From: Collinsella sp. | GTDB taxonomy: Bacteria > Actinomycetota > Coriobacteriia > Coriobacteriales > Coriobacteriaceae | Length of the DNA stretch: 12,730 nucleotides | Direction of reading: 5' to 3' | NCBI GenBank assembly: GCA_022713905.1 | Contig: JAIHTM010000050.1 | Coordinates: forward strand, 1 to 12,730 | Shown: positions 1 through 6,939 of the stretch, in pieces | Position numbering within the stretch: position 1 is the first letter of the stretch | How the letters are laid out: every line of letters begins with the position of its first letter | Program-made: the position numbers and the translations under genes | The notes under the pieces: model-generated | The model's database searches: none | Seen by the model: only the letters and a program-made list of their open reading frames with translations | Told to the model about the DNA's origin: nothing

Positions 1-94
1 CTTGTTTTCCATCAACGATGAAATGGACTAATTCCTACCGCTCTTTCGGACTAAAAACCAAACGCTCAACCGGTCTTAAAACCATTGAACATAA
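1..94. other. Low-G+C stretch without a supported gene (possible junction)
   Basis: I count 37 G+C in the first 94 bases (about 39%), while everything to the right is strongly G+C-rich. The head-fibre reading frame is closed here by stops at 29-31, 77-79, 86-88 and 92-94. One + frame is open from the window edge to a stop at 114-116 (an ATG at 18 would give 32 residues), but it has no visible ribosome binding site and is not recognisable. I see no convincing promoter, terminator or insertion-sequence end. The abrupt composition change next to a truncated gene suggests a rearrangement, an insertion edge or an assembly join. This is an inference. Confidence 0.45.
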
Positions 95-112
95 ACAGCG
101 GCCGGCAAACCC

Positions 113-451
113 GTGACCATCACCGGCGGATCCGCGCCGACCGTGGACACCCTCCACGGCGCGACCGACACCGGCCGGGCCGTGATGAAGGCCACGAACG
201 CCGCCGCGGCACGCTCGGCTATCGGGGCCGGAACGCCGTACGCGCTGCCCGCCGCCGGCACCGCCATCGGCGGAGTCAAGAAGGCCACGGCCGTCGCCGA
301 CCTCGCATCCGCCGCGGACACCGCCGCCATCATCGCCACGGTCAACGCCGTGCTCGCCGCGTTCCGCGCGTCCGGCGCGATGGCCGCGCCCACGTCCGCC
401 GACCAGCCGTCCGAAGTCCAGTCCGCGGCGATCGTGACGCCCCAACAGTAG
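113..451 (+). CDS. Head fiber protein-like, 5' end probably missing
   Basis: The product (112 residues from a GTG at 113) is Ala/Thr/Gly-rich. It has an N-terminal VTITGG...PTVDTL segment, a central AIGAGTPYALPAAGTAIGGVKKA segment in two parts, and a C-terminal helix ending ATVNAVLAAFRASG. The order 'GGVK, Ala-rich linker, VNAxLAxxRxxG' matches my recollection of phage head-fibre proteins (Phage_fiber_2 type), which decorate capsids and usually sit between the major capsid and connector genes. That position fits what follows here. The start is doubtful: there is no ribosome binding site before the GTG, and the codons just upstream (95-112, reading T-A-A-G-K-P) look like the same protein but run into a TAA at 92-94. 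I therefore treat the gene as truncated at its 5' end. The stop is TAG 449-451, just before the ribosome binding site of the next gene. Confidence 0.6.
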   Translation: MTITGGSAPTVDTLHGATDTGRAVMKATNAAAARSAIGAGTPYALPAAGTAIGGVKKATAVADLASAADTAAIIATVNAVLAAFRASGAMAAPTSADQPSEVQSAAIVTPQQ

Positions 452-464
452 AGGGGACGCTCCC

Positions 465-962
465 ATGGCCGAAAAACCACCGTTCGCCGAACCGGACGCG
501 CTCGCCGAATGGATCGGCGAGGGCATCGACGCGACCTCGGCGGACTGGAAACGCGCCCGCCGCGTGCTGCGCGCCGCCTCCAACCTCGTACGCACCCAGA
601 CCGGCCGCGACTGGCTCAACGACGACGGGACGCTGGACAACCCGCTGCCCGAACAGCTGGTGGACGTGACCGTCGCGTGCGCCGCACGGTTCTACCTCAA
701 CCCGAACGCGGAGACGCAGTGGTCGAGGCAGATCGACGACGCGATGGACGGCGGCAGCCGCAAGGTCGACGAGCCGGGCATGAGCCTGACCGCCAGCGAA
801 AAAGCCACATTGGCCAAGCTCATGGCCGACGCCAGTCCACTCATCGCGGGCGTCGGCGTCATCTCCACCACGCGCGGGGAACATGCCAGCCAGGACATGT
901 CCCCGTACTGGTCGGAGGACGACGGCCGGCCCGGATTCCTGCACGCGAGGCTGACCGGATGA
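465..962 (+). CDS. Head-tail connector protein (gp6-like adaptor)
   Basis: This 165-residue protein probably forms part of the ring under the portal that links head to tail. It is mostly helical. An N-terminal helix pair (about residues 10-45, with ADALAEWIGEGID and a W-x-RARRVLRAASN stretch) is followed by a second helix (VDVTVACAARFYLNPNAE, about 66-83). The last third is extended and ends in W-S-E-D-D-G-R-P-G-F. That layout is usual for actinophage and HK97-type gp6-like adaptors. The ATG at 465 has a GAGGGG ribosome binding site at 451-456. The gene lies after the head-fibre gene and shares a 4-base ATGA overlap with the next gene, as expected for a neck-gene cluster. The family call rests on sequence style plus gene order, not on a database match. 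Confidence 0.7.
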   Translation: MAEKPPFAEPDALAEWIGEGIDATSADWKRARRVLRAASNLVRTQTGRDWLNDDGTLDNPLPEQLVDVTVACAARFYLNPNAETQWSRQIDDAMDGGSRKVDEPGMSLTASEKATLAKLMADASPLIAGVGVISTTRGEHASQDMSPYWSEDDGRPGFLHARLTG

Positions 963-1393
963 GCGCGGGATTCAGCCCGGCCAGCCTCAGACGGCTGCGC
1001 TCCTGGGCGACCGGTCTCATGACCGACGAATGCCGGATCGTCAGTCACGGCAGGCCCGTCACGGACCCCCACACCGGGAAGGCGACCAGTCCCGAAACGG
1101 TCCGGTACGAGGGCCGGTGCAAAGTGCAGACCAGCGGCGGCCTCGCCGCAGAGAACACGGAGGGCGGCATCGTCCAGGCCTTGGGCGCGGTCACCCCCGT
1201 GTGGTCGCTCTACCTGCATCTGCCCTACGGGACCACGGGCCTGTCTCCCGGGGACGTGGCCGAGATCACCGCGGCCACGGACCCGAACCTCAAGGGCAGG
1301 AAGTTCCGGCTGCTGAACATGCAGTCCGAGAAAACGCACGCCACCGCATGCCGGTGGAACGTCAAGGAAGTAGGCAACAGCAATGAGCAGTGA
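959..1393 (+). CDS. Head closure candidate (DUF6093-like neck protein)
   Basis: A 144-residue protein with a short N-terminal helix (SLRRLRSWATGLMTDEC), then a mostly beta body: RIVSHGRPVTDP, YEGRCKVQT, WSLYLHLPYGT, LSPGDVAEITAATDPNLKGRKFRLLN. It ends ATACRWNVKEV. A small beta barrel with a 'y-x-G-x-c-k-v-q' strand and a late 'l-k-G-r-x-F-r-l' strand is the pattern I associate with actinobacterial phage DUF6093 proteins, which hold the head-closure position between the gp6-like connector and the gp10-like protein. The start at 959 is chosen because it makes an ATGA overlap with the previous gene and has GAGG at 947-950; the frame is open further upstream, inside the preceding gene. The 3' end overlaps the next gene by 11 bases. 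Role inferred from order and fold pattern. Confidence 0.65.
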   Translation: MSAGFSPASLRRLRSWATGLMTDECRIVSHGRPVTDPHTGKATSPETVRYEGRCKVQTSGGLAAENTEGGIVQALGAVTPVWSLYLHLPYGTTGLSPGDVAEITAATDPNLKGRKFRLLNMQSEKTHATACRWNVKEVGNSNEQ

Positions 1394-1811
1394 CGTCACG
1401 ATCGACGCCGGCGAGCTGACCGCGTTCGGCCGCCGGGTCGCCGCCGCTCACGCGATGGCCGGGGTCAGTATCGCCAAGGCCGTGAAGAAGGGGGCTCAGG
1501 TCGTCAAGGAGAAAACCCAAAGCGACCTGAATTCCAGCAGCAACGGCGGATTGCACGTTGTTCGTGTGAGATACGAGTTGGGGACCACCGGCTCGCAGAT
1601 ATACGCGGACATAGGCCCCGAAGATTCCGGCAAAACCCGCGAACACGGGCACACGGGCCCCACCGTCGCCGCGATCGCCTTCTACGGCACCGCGCGAGGC
1701 GGCGGAACGCACAAGCCCCCCGAGCATTACGCCGAAGAAGAGTTGCCCACGCTCGCCGAATACGTGGGCGACGCCGCCGACGACATGTTGATAGGAGCCA
1801 TCGGATTATGA
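1383..1811 (+). CDS. HK97 gp10-like neck/tail completion protein
   Basis: A 142-residue protein. A helical N-terminus (ELTAFGRRVAAAHAMAG and AKAVKKGAQVVKEKTQSDL, about residues 10-50) is followed by strands (VRVRYELGTTGSQIYADIGP), a loop (REHGHTGPTVAAIAFYGTARGGGTHKPP given here in part) and a C-terminal helix. The 'helix pair, beta strands, E-x-G/F-Y-G-T-a-r-x-x-x-x-x-x-P-P, final helix' architecture is typical of HK97-gp10-like proteins, which act at the head-tail joint and in tail completion. ATG 1383 lies 12 bases after a GGAAG motif and overlaps the previous gene by 11 bases; the stop forms ATGA with the next start. Bases about 1500-1630 use more A/T-ending codons than their surroundings, a weak sign of mosaic exchange. 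Confidence 0.65.
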   Translation: MSSDVTIDAGELTAFGRRVAAAHAMAGVSIAKAVKKGAQVVKEKTQSDLNSSSNGGLHVVRVRYELGTTGSQIYADIGPEDSGKTREHGHTGPTVAAIAFYGTARGGGTHKPPEHYAEEELPTLAEYVGDAADDMLIGAIGL

Positions 1812-2218
1812 GCGTCATGGACATGACCTCCGCCGTGCTCGGCATGATCCCCGGACTCGACCAACCCGTGTACCTCAACCAGGAGCCGGACGAATCCGAG
1901 ATGCCGCCGTGGGTCATCGCCACCTGCACCACGGACGGCCACCGGTCGACCGAGGCGGCACGGTACACGGCCCACGTGGGACGGCTGGAGATCCGGGTCG
2001 TGGACCTGACGGCCGACGCGGTCAACGTCATCTGCGATGACCGGATCATCCCCGCGATGAAATACCGGGTGCCCGCGAAAACCTCCGGGTTCACGGTCGG
2101 GCAGCTGATCCTCGACGCGGATTCCGGCGCGTACGCGGCCGGCCTGACCGCCGACGACACGTCGCGCCGCTATCAGGTGCGCGTCCTGCGGTTCCGCTTC
2201 ACGTGGACCCGCCCGTAG
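1808..2218 (+). CDS. Tail terminator candidate
   Basis: A 136-residue alpha/beta protein located directly before the major tail protein gene, the usual place for the tail terminator that caps the tube. It starts with a helical stretch (TSAVLGMIPGLDQ), followed by PVYLNQEPDESEMPPWVIATCT, an extended segment with regular strands (ARYTAHVGRLEIRVVDL; the preceding residues are polar), and ends YQVRVLRFRFTWTRP. The 'P-P-W-v' loop and the strong last beta strand are common in minor-tail/terminator proteins of this position. The start is an ATGA overlap with the gp10-like gene, with AGGAG at 1793-1797; later Met codons at 1817 and 1823 are possible alternatives. The function is inferred mainly from gene order. 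Confidence 0.55.
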   Translation: MSVMDMTSAVLGMIPGLDQPVYLNQEPDESEMPPWVIATCTTDGHRSTEAARYTAHVGRLEIRVVDLTADAVNVICDDRIIPAMKYRVPAKTSGFTVGQLILDADSGAYAAGLTADDTSRRYQVRVLRFRFTWTRP

Positions 2219-2245
2219 ACAACCAATCATTTACCAGAAGTCTTC

Positions 2246-2271
2246 AAGGCCATCCCGTACGAGGTGGCCTT
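2246..2271 (+). other. Stem-loop upstream of the major tail gene
   Basis: AAGGCCA (2246-2252) pairs perfectly with TGGCCTT (2265-2271). A T-G and a C-G pair inside extend the stem to 9 pairs around an 8-base loop. It lies in the 73-base gap between the tail terminator and tube genes, one of only two sizeable gaps in the operon. Only three T residues follow on the + strand, so it is a poor intrinsic terminator. It may be an RNA processing or stability element for the tube mRNA. The role is inference. Confidence 0.5.
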
Positions 2272-2291
2272 TCCCATCGAAGGAGAACATC

Positions 2292-2834
2292 ATGACCCTG
2301 AAACTGGGTACCGAGATCCCCGGCACGAGCGCCGAGGGCAACATCACCACACTGTGGGTGCCGACCATCGCCGACATCAAGCGCCCGACCATGGCCGAGC
2401 TGGAAGCAGGCACCGACATCTCGAACTACGTGATGCTCGGCGGCTGGACCTTCGAGCCCTCCCAGGACACCGTGAGCGACCAGCGCGAAAACAGCACGCA
2501 GGACTTCGGAGCACCCGGGCGCAAGAGCGCCGGCGACATCTCGATCGAGGTGATCGACAACACGAACACGGAGCACGCGGAACAGAACAAGGCCGTCACG
2601 CTCATGGCCGAAGGCAGCTCCGGATTCATCGTGCGCCGTCGCGGCATGGCCACGGACGCGGCCCTCGCCGCAGGGCAGAAGCTCACCGTCGTGAGCGTCA
2701 AGTGCGGCGAGAAGAAGGTCCTCAACCCGGACGCGAACACCATGATCCGAAGCACCATCCCCCTGTTCGCGCAAGCGCCAGGCTGGGAGTCCGAAACCGC
2801 CGAGATCGTGGAGGCCGCGGCCTCACACGCCTGA
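2292..2834 (+). CDS. Major tail protein (tail tube subunit)
   Basis: This 180-residue protein is probably the repeating subunit of the tail tube. It has a beta-rich core: ISNYVMLGGWTFEPSQDT (about residues 43-60), RENSTQDFGAPGRKSAGDIS (about 66-85), IEVIDNTNTE, and a C-terminal strand region (GQKLTVVSVKCGEKKVLNPD, then MIRSTIPLFAQAPG). The GGWTFEPSQDT...RENSTQDFGAPG pattern is what I recall from actinobacterial siphovirus tube proteins. A very good ribosome binding site, GAAGGAG (2279-2285), sits 6 bases before the ATG, as expected for an abundant protein. The gene is isolated by gaps of 73 and 94 bases, each containing a hairpin, unlike the overlapping genes around it. It is followed by the tail chaperones and tape measure, the standard order. 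Confidence 0.85.
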   Translation: MTLKLGTEIPGTSAEGNITTLWVPTIADIKRPTMAELEAGTDISNYVMLGGWTFEPSQDTVSDQRENSTQDFGAPGRKSAGDISIEVIDNTNTEHAEQNKAVTLMAEGSSGFIVRRRGMATDAALAAGQKLTVVSVKCGEKKVLNPDANTMIRSTIPLFAQAPGWESETAEIVEAAASHA

Positions 2835-2843
2835 CCATCATTC

Positions 2844-2882
2844 TTCCGTGCGGGCTTTCCGCATTCCTTTCCCCGCACGGAA
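2844..2882 (+). terminator. Strong 11-bp hairpin after the major tail gene (terminator or mRNA stabiliser)
   Basis: TTCCGTGCGGG (2844-2854) is the exact reverse complement of CCCGCACGGAA (2872-2882), giving an 11-bp perfect stem with a 17-base loop, starting 10 bases after the stop codon. No U-run follows (the next bases are CCCCTCATCACC). It is therefore not a classic intrinsic terminator. It could be a leaky U-less terminator or a 3' end-protecting structure that sets a high ratio of tube mRNA to downstream mRNA. The structure is seen directly; the role is inferred. Confidence 0.5.
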
Positions 2883-2928
2883 CCCCCTCATCACCAAAGG
2901 GACGCGAAACCGAGACAAGGAACGCACC

Positions 2929-3435
2929 ATGGCATTGGAAGTCAAGCGCAAGCGCGTCGAGGTCGACCTGATCCTCGACCAGGAGAAGGCAGAACGGATC
3001 TCGCAGCTGGGCGAGCAGCTCGCCCGGGCGGCGGCATCGCACGTCACCGAGGGCGCGAACGCCGCGGCCAAACGCATCGCCAAACAGATCGACGAGCTGC
3101 GCGAGGAGGTCTCCGGGCAGATCGTGCACCTCACGTTGGAGGCCCTGCCATTGTCGCAGTGGAGGCAGGTGCTCGAGGCGAACACGACCACCACGAAGGA
3201 CGGGCGCGCCGCGCAGCGCCTCGAGGACATCACCGCCGACGCGCTCAGGCTGATGATCCGCAAGAGCGTGCCGGAAACGCCCGTCGAGGACATAGCCGCC
3301 ATCATCCCCGAACTGTCCGACGGGCAGCTGTCGCCCGTCTGGTACGCCATCCAGAACCTCAACGCGAGGATGATCGACCCAAAAGACTACCTCGGCCAAG
3401 CCTCCAGGATAATCCGGGGCTCGTCCGGGAACTGA
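2929..3435 (+). CDS. Tail assembly chaperone, short form (gpG-like)
   Basis: A 168-residue, mainly helical protein between the tube and tape measure genes, the conserved position of the tail assembly chaperone that coats the tape measure before tube polymerisation. Residues about 18-60 are charged and helical (EKAERISQLGEQLARAA; KRIAKQIDELREEV). A conserved-looking block LPLSQWRQVLEAN follows at about 72-85, typical of these chaperones, then the helical RLEDITADALRLMIRKS and LSDGQLSPVWYAIQNLN. The start at 2929 is chosen for the AAGGAA ribosome binding site at 2917-2922; the frame is open upstream but that stretch contains the hairpin at 2844-2882. The stop at 3433-3435 comes 49 bases after the slippery heptamer, so this is the non-frameshifted product. 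Confidence 0.8.
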   Translation: MALEVKRKRVEVDLILDQEKAERISQLGEQLARAAASHVTEGANAAAKRIAKQIDELREEVSGQIVHLTLEALPLSQWRQVLEANTTTTKDGRAAQRLEDITADALRLMIRKSVPETPVEDIAAIIPELSDGQLSPVWYAIQNLNARMIDPKDYLGQASRIIRGSSGN

Positions 3436-3794
3436 GGATCTGCCTCAAGCTCGGCATCAGCTACAAGCGCTGGCTCGGGTGGGAGCCCTCCTATCGCGTG
3501 GAGCGCGATGGCCACCGGCGCATCACCGGGTACACGCCGGAAAGCGAATGGGACCAGACCGAACGCGACTGGATGCTCGCCCTCGACGACTACGAGCACA
3601 GCCTGTGCCCGCGCTGCGGCATGCCCGTGAGCGTATGTCACGACGAGCTGACGCCCACCCGGTACACGGCCGAGGCGGGCGTGTGCCAGATCAGCCTCAT
3701 GCGAGACATCGCCGCCGAGGACTGGCGCAAACAGCACGACGGCGAGGCGGGCATCAAGACCATGTCGCTGACCACCGCCATCAAGGCAAGATAA
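2929..3794 (+). CDS. Tail assembly chaperone, frameshifted long form (gpGT-like)
   Basis: This is the predicted -1 frameshift product of 288 residues. Residues 1-152 are shared with the short form, up to the PK encoded at the slippery site. Reading then continues from base 3384 (RLPRPSLQDNPGL...) to the TAA at 3792-3794. The extension contains SYKRWLGWEPSYRVE and a Cys-rich segment, LCPRCGMPVSVCHD...GVC, with Cys at about 227, 230, 237 and 253 and His 238, a possible zinc-binding knuckle. The extension has no start codon with a ribosome binding site of its own, fills the whole gap to the tape measure gene, and ends 10 bases before the tape measure ATG. This is the lambda G/GT arrangement: the T-like extension is thought to contact the tube subunits while the shared part binds the tape measure. 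Confidence 0.75.
3378..3384 (+). promoter_or_regulatory. -1 programmed frameshift slippery site CCCAAAA
   Basis: In the chaperone frame the bases read C-CCA-AAA-GAC, an exact X-XXY-YYZ heptamer (X=C, Y=A, Z=A). A one-base backward slip keeps Pro and Lys pairing and enters the open -1 frame that runs to 3794. A modest stem (AGCCTC 3399-3404 with GGGGCT 3416-3421, one T-G pair) lies 14 bases downstream and may help. The slip site falls near the end of the short ORF, as usual for this gene pair. Confidence 0.8.
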
Positions 3795-3804
3795 GGAGAC
3801 CACC

Positions 3805-6800
3805 ATGGCAGGCGGGCTGAACCGCAACATCACCGTCCGCCTGCTCGCGGACACGTCGAAATTCACCGCCGGCATGGCCAAGGTGTCCGCCGAGGCCGAG
3901 AAGACCTCCACCACCATGGAGGCGTCGGGCGGCAAGACGAAGCTCCTGACCGCCGGAATCGCCGCCGCCGGCATCGCCGCCACCGCATTGGGCGTCGCCG
4001 CCGTACGCATGGCCGCCGACTTCGACGCCGGCATGTCGACCGTCCAGGCCAACACCGGAGCCAGCGCCGACGAGATGTCCCTGCTACGCCAGGCCGCCAT
4101 CGACGCCGGCGCCGACACCGTGTACTCCGCCACGGACGCGGCCGACGCGATCAACGAACTCGGCAAGGCCGGCATGAGCACGTCGGACATCCTCTCCGGC
4201 GGCCTGAACGGCGCACTCGACCTCGCCGCGTCCGACGGCATGGAAGTCGCCGAAGCCGCCGAACTCATGAGCTCCGCCATGGCCCAGTTCAACCTCACCG
4301 GAGCCGACGCCACCCGCATCGCCGACGCCCTCGCCGCCGGAGCCGGCAAGGCGCAAGGCTCCGCCCGAGACCTCGGCTACGCCCTCCAACAGTCAGGCAT
4401 GGTCGCCAACAGCTTCGGCATCAGCATGGAGGAGACCGTCGGCACCCTCACCAGCTTCGCCAACGCCGGCATGACCGGATCCGACGCCGGCACCAGCCTC
4501 AAAAGCATGCTCATCGCGCTCGCCAACCCCACCAAAAAAGCGCAGAACCTCATGGACGAGCTCGGCATCAGCGCCTACGACGCCCAAGGCAACTTCATCG
4601 GCCTCAAAGCCCTGGCCGGCCAGCTCCAGACCCAGATGAGCGGACTCACACAGGCACAACGCAACCAGGCGCTCGCCACCATCTTCGGCTCCGACGCGAT
4701 CCGCGCCGCCAACGTGCTCTACAACGAGGGCGCCGACGGCATCGCCGACTGGACCAAGAAGGTCTCCGATTCCGGGTACGCCGCCCAGCAGGCCGCCGCC
4801 AAGAACGACAACCTGCGCGGAGACCTGGAAAACCTCAGCGGCAGCTTCGAGAGCATGATGATCAAGCTCGGCGAAGGCGGGCAAGGCCCCCTGCGCAAGC
4901 TCGTCCAGACCATCGACATGCTCGTGGACGGATTCGGGCAACTGCCCGCCCCCGTCCAACAGACCATCGTCCTCTCCACGGCGCTCGCCGGAGGCATCGT
5001 CGCGCTTCACCGCGCGATGGCACCGTTGAATTCAAGCAGCAGCCAGCTGTCAAAGAATCTCGGCATGGTTCTCGACCCCGGCCAGCGGCTTATCTCCATG
5101 AGCTCGCAACTGTATACGGGCGCCACGCAAATCGGGGCGGCGTTCTCAACCCAGAGCCGTCAGCTGGAGGTTTTCGGCAGCACCGTCAGTCGCACCTCAG
5201 GCGTCATGACCGGATTGAAAACCATGGGCAGCGGCGTCATCGACCTGCTCGGAGGCCCATGGGGCATTGCCATAACGGCAGCCGGTCTCGCATTGTTCGA
5301 TTTCGCGCAGGATCAGCAGGCCGCCGCACAACGAGTGGACGAACTCACCCAAGCGCTGCAGAGCGGACAGACCGCGGCCGAATACTTCGGCAAGGCACTC
5401 TCCGACAGCTCATCCAGCCGATACACCGACGACTTCCTCAGCCGATGGGCCAGCGGATACGACGACATCGCCGAAGCCATCGACCGCATGGGCATCAGCC
5501 ACCAGACCTACATCAAAGCCATCCAAGGCGACAAGGACGCCATCGAACAGGTCCACGCCCAGGCCGACGAATACGCGGCCAGCCTCAACCTCATCGACCA
5601 ATGGTGGAACAACCCGTCAAGCGCCGCCTACGAGGCGCTCGCCGAACAGCAGAACGTCTTCAAGCAGGCGACCAAGGACGCGGCCGAGGCGGAGAAGGCC
5701 GCGACCGAGGCCAGCATGGGCAGGACCGCGGCCCTCATAACCGGCAACGACGCGCTGGCCGGGACCGCCGACGCATCCGCCAAGGCCGCGGACTCCGACA
5801 CGATCCTGCAGGAGAGCTTCGGCGCGACCAAGAACGCGGTCAACGAGACGAGCGCCGCGCTGGGCGAGGTCATCGACGCGCTCAACACCTACTACGGCTT
5901 CGCTCTGGACGCGTCCAACGCGTCTATCGCGCTGGAATCCAGCTTCGACAAGGCATCCGAAGCGGTCAGGGAGAACGGCAGGACGCTCGACATCAACACC
6001 GAAAAGGGCCGCGACAACACGAGCGCCCTGAACGACGTGGCCGAGGCCGCGCAGAAGGCCATGCTCGCCCACGCGAAGAACGGCGAGGGACTGGAGCAGA
6101 TCACGCCCATCGTCCAGAGGGCCCGCGACCAGTACATCCAGCTCGCCCAGCAGATGGGCATGAGCAAGGAGGAGGCCGAGGCCTCGGCCGACGCGTACGG
6201 GCTGAACACCGACAAGCTCAGGGACCTCATCGTCCAATCGAGCATCGCAAGCGGACAGACCGGTGACCTGCAAGCCGCCTTCGACCGGCTCGGACTGAGC
6301 ACCAGCGACGTCAAGCTCAAGGTCGACAACATGGTCGGCAGCATGCGCCTCATACCAGCGGAGAAAACCACGACCGTGAGGGTCAACGACCTCGCATCGA
6401 ACGCGATCCACACCATCCGGGAAGGCATCGAGCTGCTGCAGTCCAAGACCGTCACCATCCGCACGAACGTGATCACGAACGAGACGACGATCCGCAGCAC
6501 GAAGGGCTCGATGATCGGCCGTCCCACCTCCTACACGGGCGGCTACTACGCCGGCAACGGCTTCGCGATGCGCGGCTATTACGGCGGCGGCATCGTGGAG
6601 GGGCTGCTGCCCGGCACTCCGCCCCTGTCGGCGCAGGCGGACAACATCACGCTCGCCAACGCGAGGCTGCGCAGCGGCGAGTTCGTCAGCAACGACAAAA
6701 GCGTCCGATATTACGGTGCCGACACGTATGCGGCCATGAACCGCCGCCAGCTTCCGAGGGAGATGTTCACGGGCGGCGCGGAACAGCCGGGGCCCTCGGT

Positions 6801-6939
6801 GGCGGACATCTCCCAGGGCGTGATGGACGCGCTGGAACGCACCTCGGTCACCCTCGTGTTCGACGACCGCACCGTCGCGGCGCGGCTCGCCCCCGCGATG
6901 GACAGGGAACTGGGACGAAGGAAAGGAATGGGACTGTGA
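3805..6939 (+). CDS. Tail tape measure protein
   Basis: At 1044 residues this is the largest gene in the window and sits right after the chaperones. It sets tail length: about 1.5 angstrom per residue would predict a tail near 155 nm. The N-terminus (to about residue 45) is followed by a hydrophobic Ala-rich segment (about 46-69). Residues about 75-330 resemble the TP901-type tape measure core (AADFDAGMSTVQANTGAS, then GTLTSFANAGMTGSDAGTSLK). Further hydrophobic segments lie at about 387-405 and 475-500, long helical stretches at about 590-860, and a Gly/Tyr-rich region (GGYYAGNGFAMRGYYGGG) at about 912-930. It ends with ARLRSGEFVSNDKSVRYYG, common near tape-measure C-termini. I see no peptidase or lysozyme motif. 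ATG 3805 has AAGGAG at 3793-3798. Codons at about 5026-5340 are noticeably richer in A/T third positions. Confidence 0.92.
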   Translation: MAGGLNRNITVRLLADTSKFTAGMAKVSAEAEKTSTTMEASGGKTKLLTAGIAAAGIAATALGVAAVRMAADFDAGMSTVQANTGASADEMSLLRQAAIDAGADTVYSATDAADAINELGKAGMSTSDILSGGLNGALDLAASDGMEVAEAAELMSSAMAQFNLTGADATRIADALAAGAGKAQGSARDLGYALQQSGMVANSFGISMEETVGTLTSFANAGMTGSDAGTSLKSMLIALANPTKKAQNLMDELGISAYDAQGNFIGLKALAGQLQTQMSGLTQAQRNQALATIFGSDAIRAANVLYNEGADGIADWTKKVSDSGYAAQQAAAKNDNLRGDLENLSGSFESMMIKLGEGGQGPLRKLVQTIDMLVDGFGQLPAPVQQTIVLSTALAGGIVALHRAMAPLNSSSSQLSKNLGMVLDPGQRLISMSSQLYTGATQIGAAFSTQSRQLEVFGSTVSRTSGVMTGLKTMGSGVIDLLGGPWGIAITAAGLALFDFAQDQQAAAQRVDELTQALQSGQTAAEYFGKALSDSSSSRYTDDFLSRWASGYDDIAEAIDRMGISHQTYIKAIQGDKDAIEQVHAQADEYAASLNLIDQWWNNPSSAAYEALAEQQNVFKQATKDAAEAEKAATEASMGRTAALITGNDALAGTADASAKAADSDTILQESFGATKNAVNETSAALGEVIDALNTYYGFALDASNASIALESSFDKASEAVRENGRTLDINTEKGRDNTSALNDVAEAAQKAMLAHAKNGEGLEQITPIVQRARDQYIQLAQQMGMSKEEAEASADAYGLNTDKLRDLIVQSSIASGQTGDLQAAFDRLGLSTSDVKLKVDNMVGSMRLIPAEKTTTVRVNDLASNAIHTIREGIELLQSKTVTIRTNVITNETTIRSTKGSMIGRPTSYTGGYYAGNGFAMRGYYGGGIVEGLLPGTPPLSAQADNITLANARLRSGEFVSNDKSVRYYGADTYAAMNRRQLPREMFTGGAEQPGPSVADISQGVMDALERTSVTLVFDDRTVAARLAPAMDRELGRRKGMGL

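Noticed and set aside
3159..3383. The second chaperone frame as an independent gene starting upstream of the slip site
   Set aside because: The part before 3384 is a shadow of the first chaperone, and no start with a ribosome binding site exists. Frameshifting explains the downstream part better.
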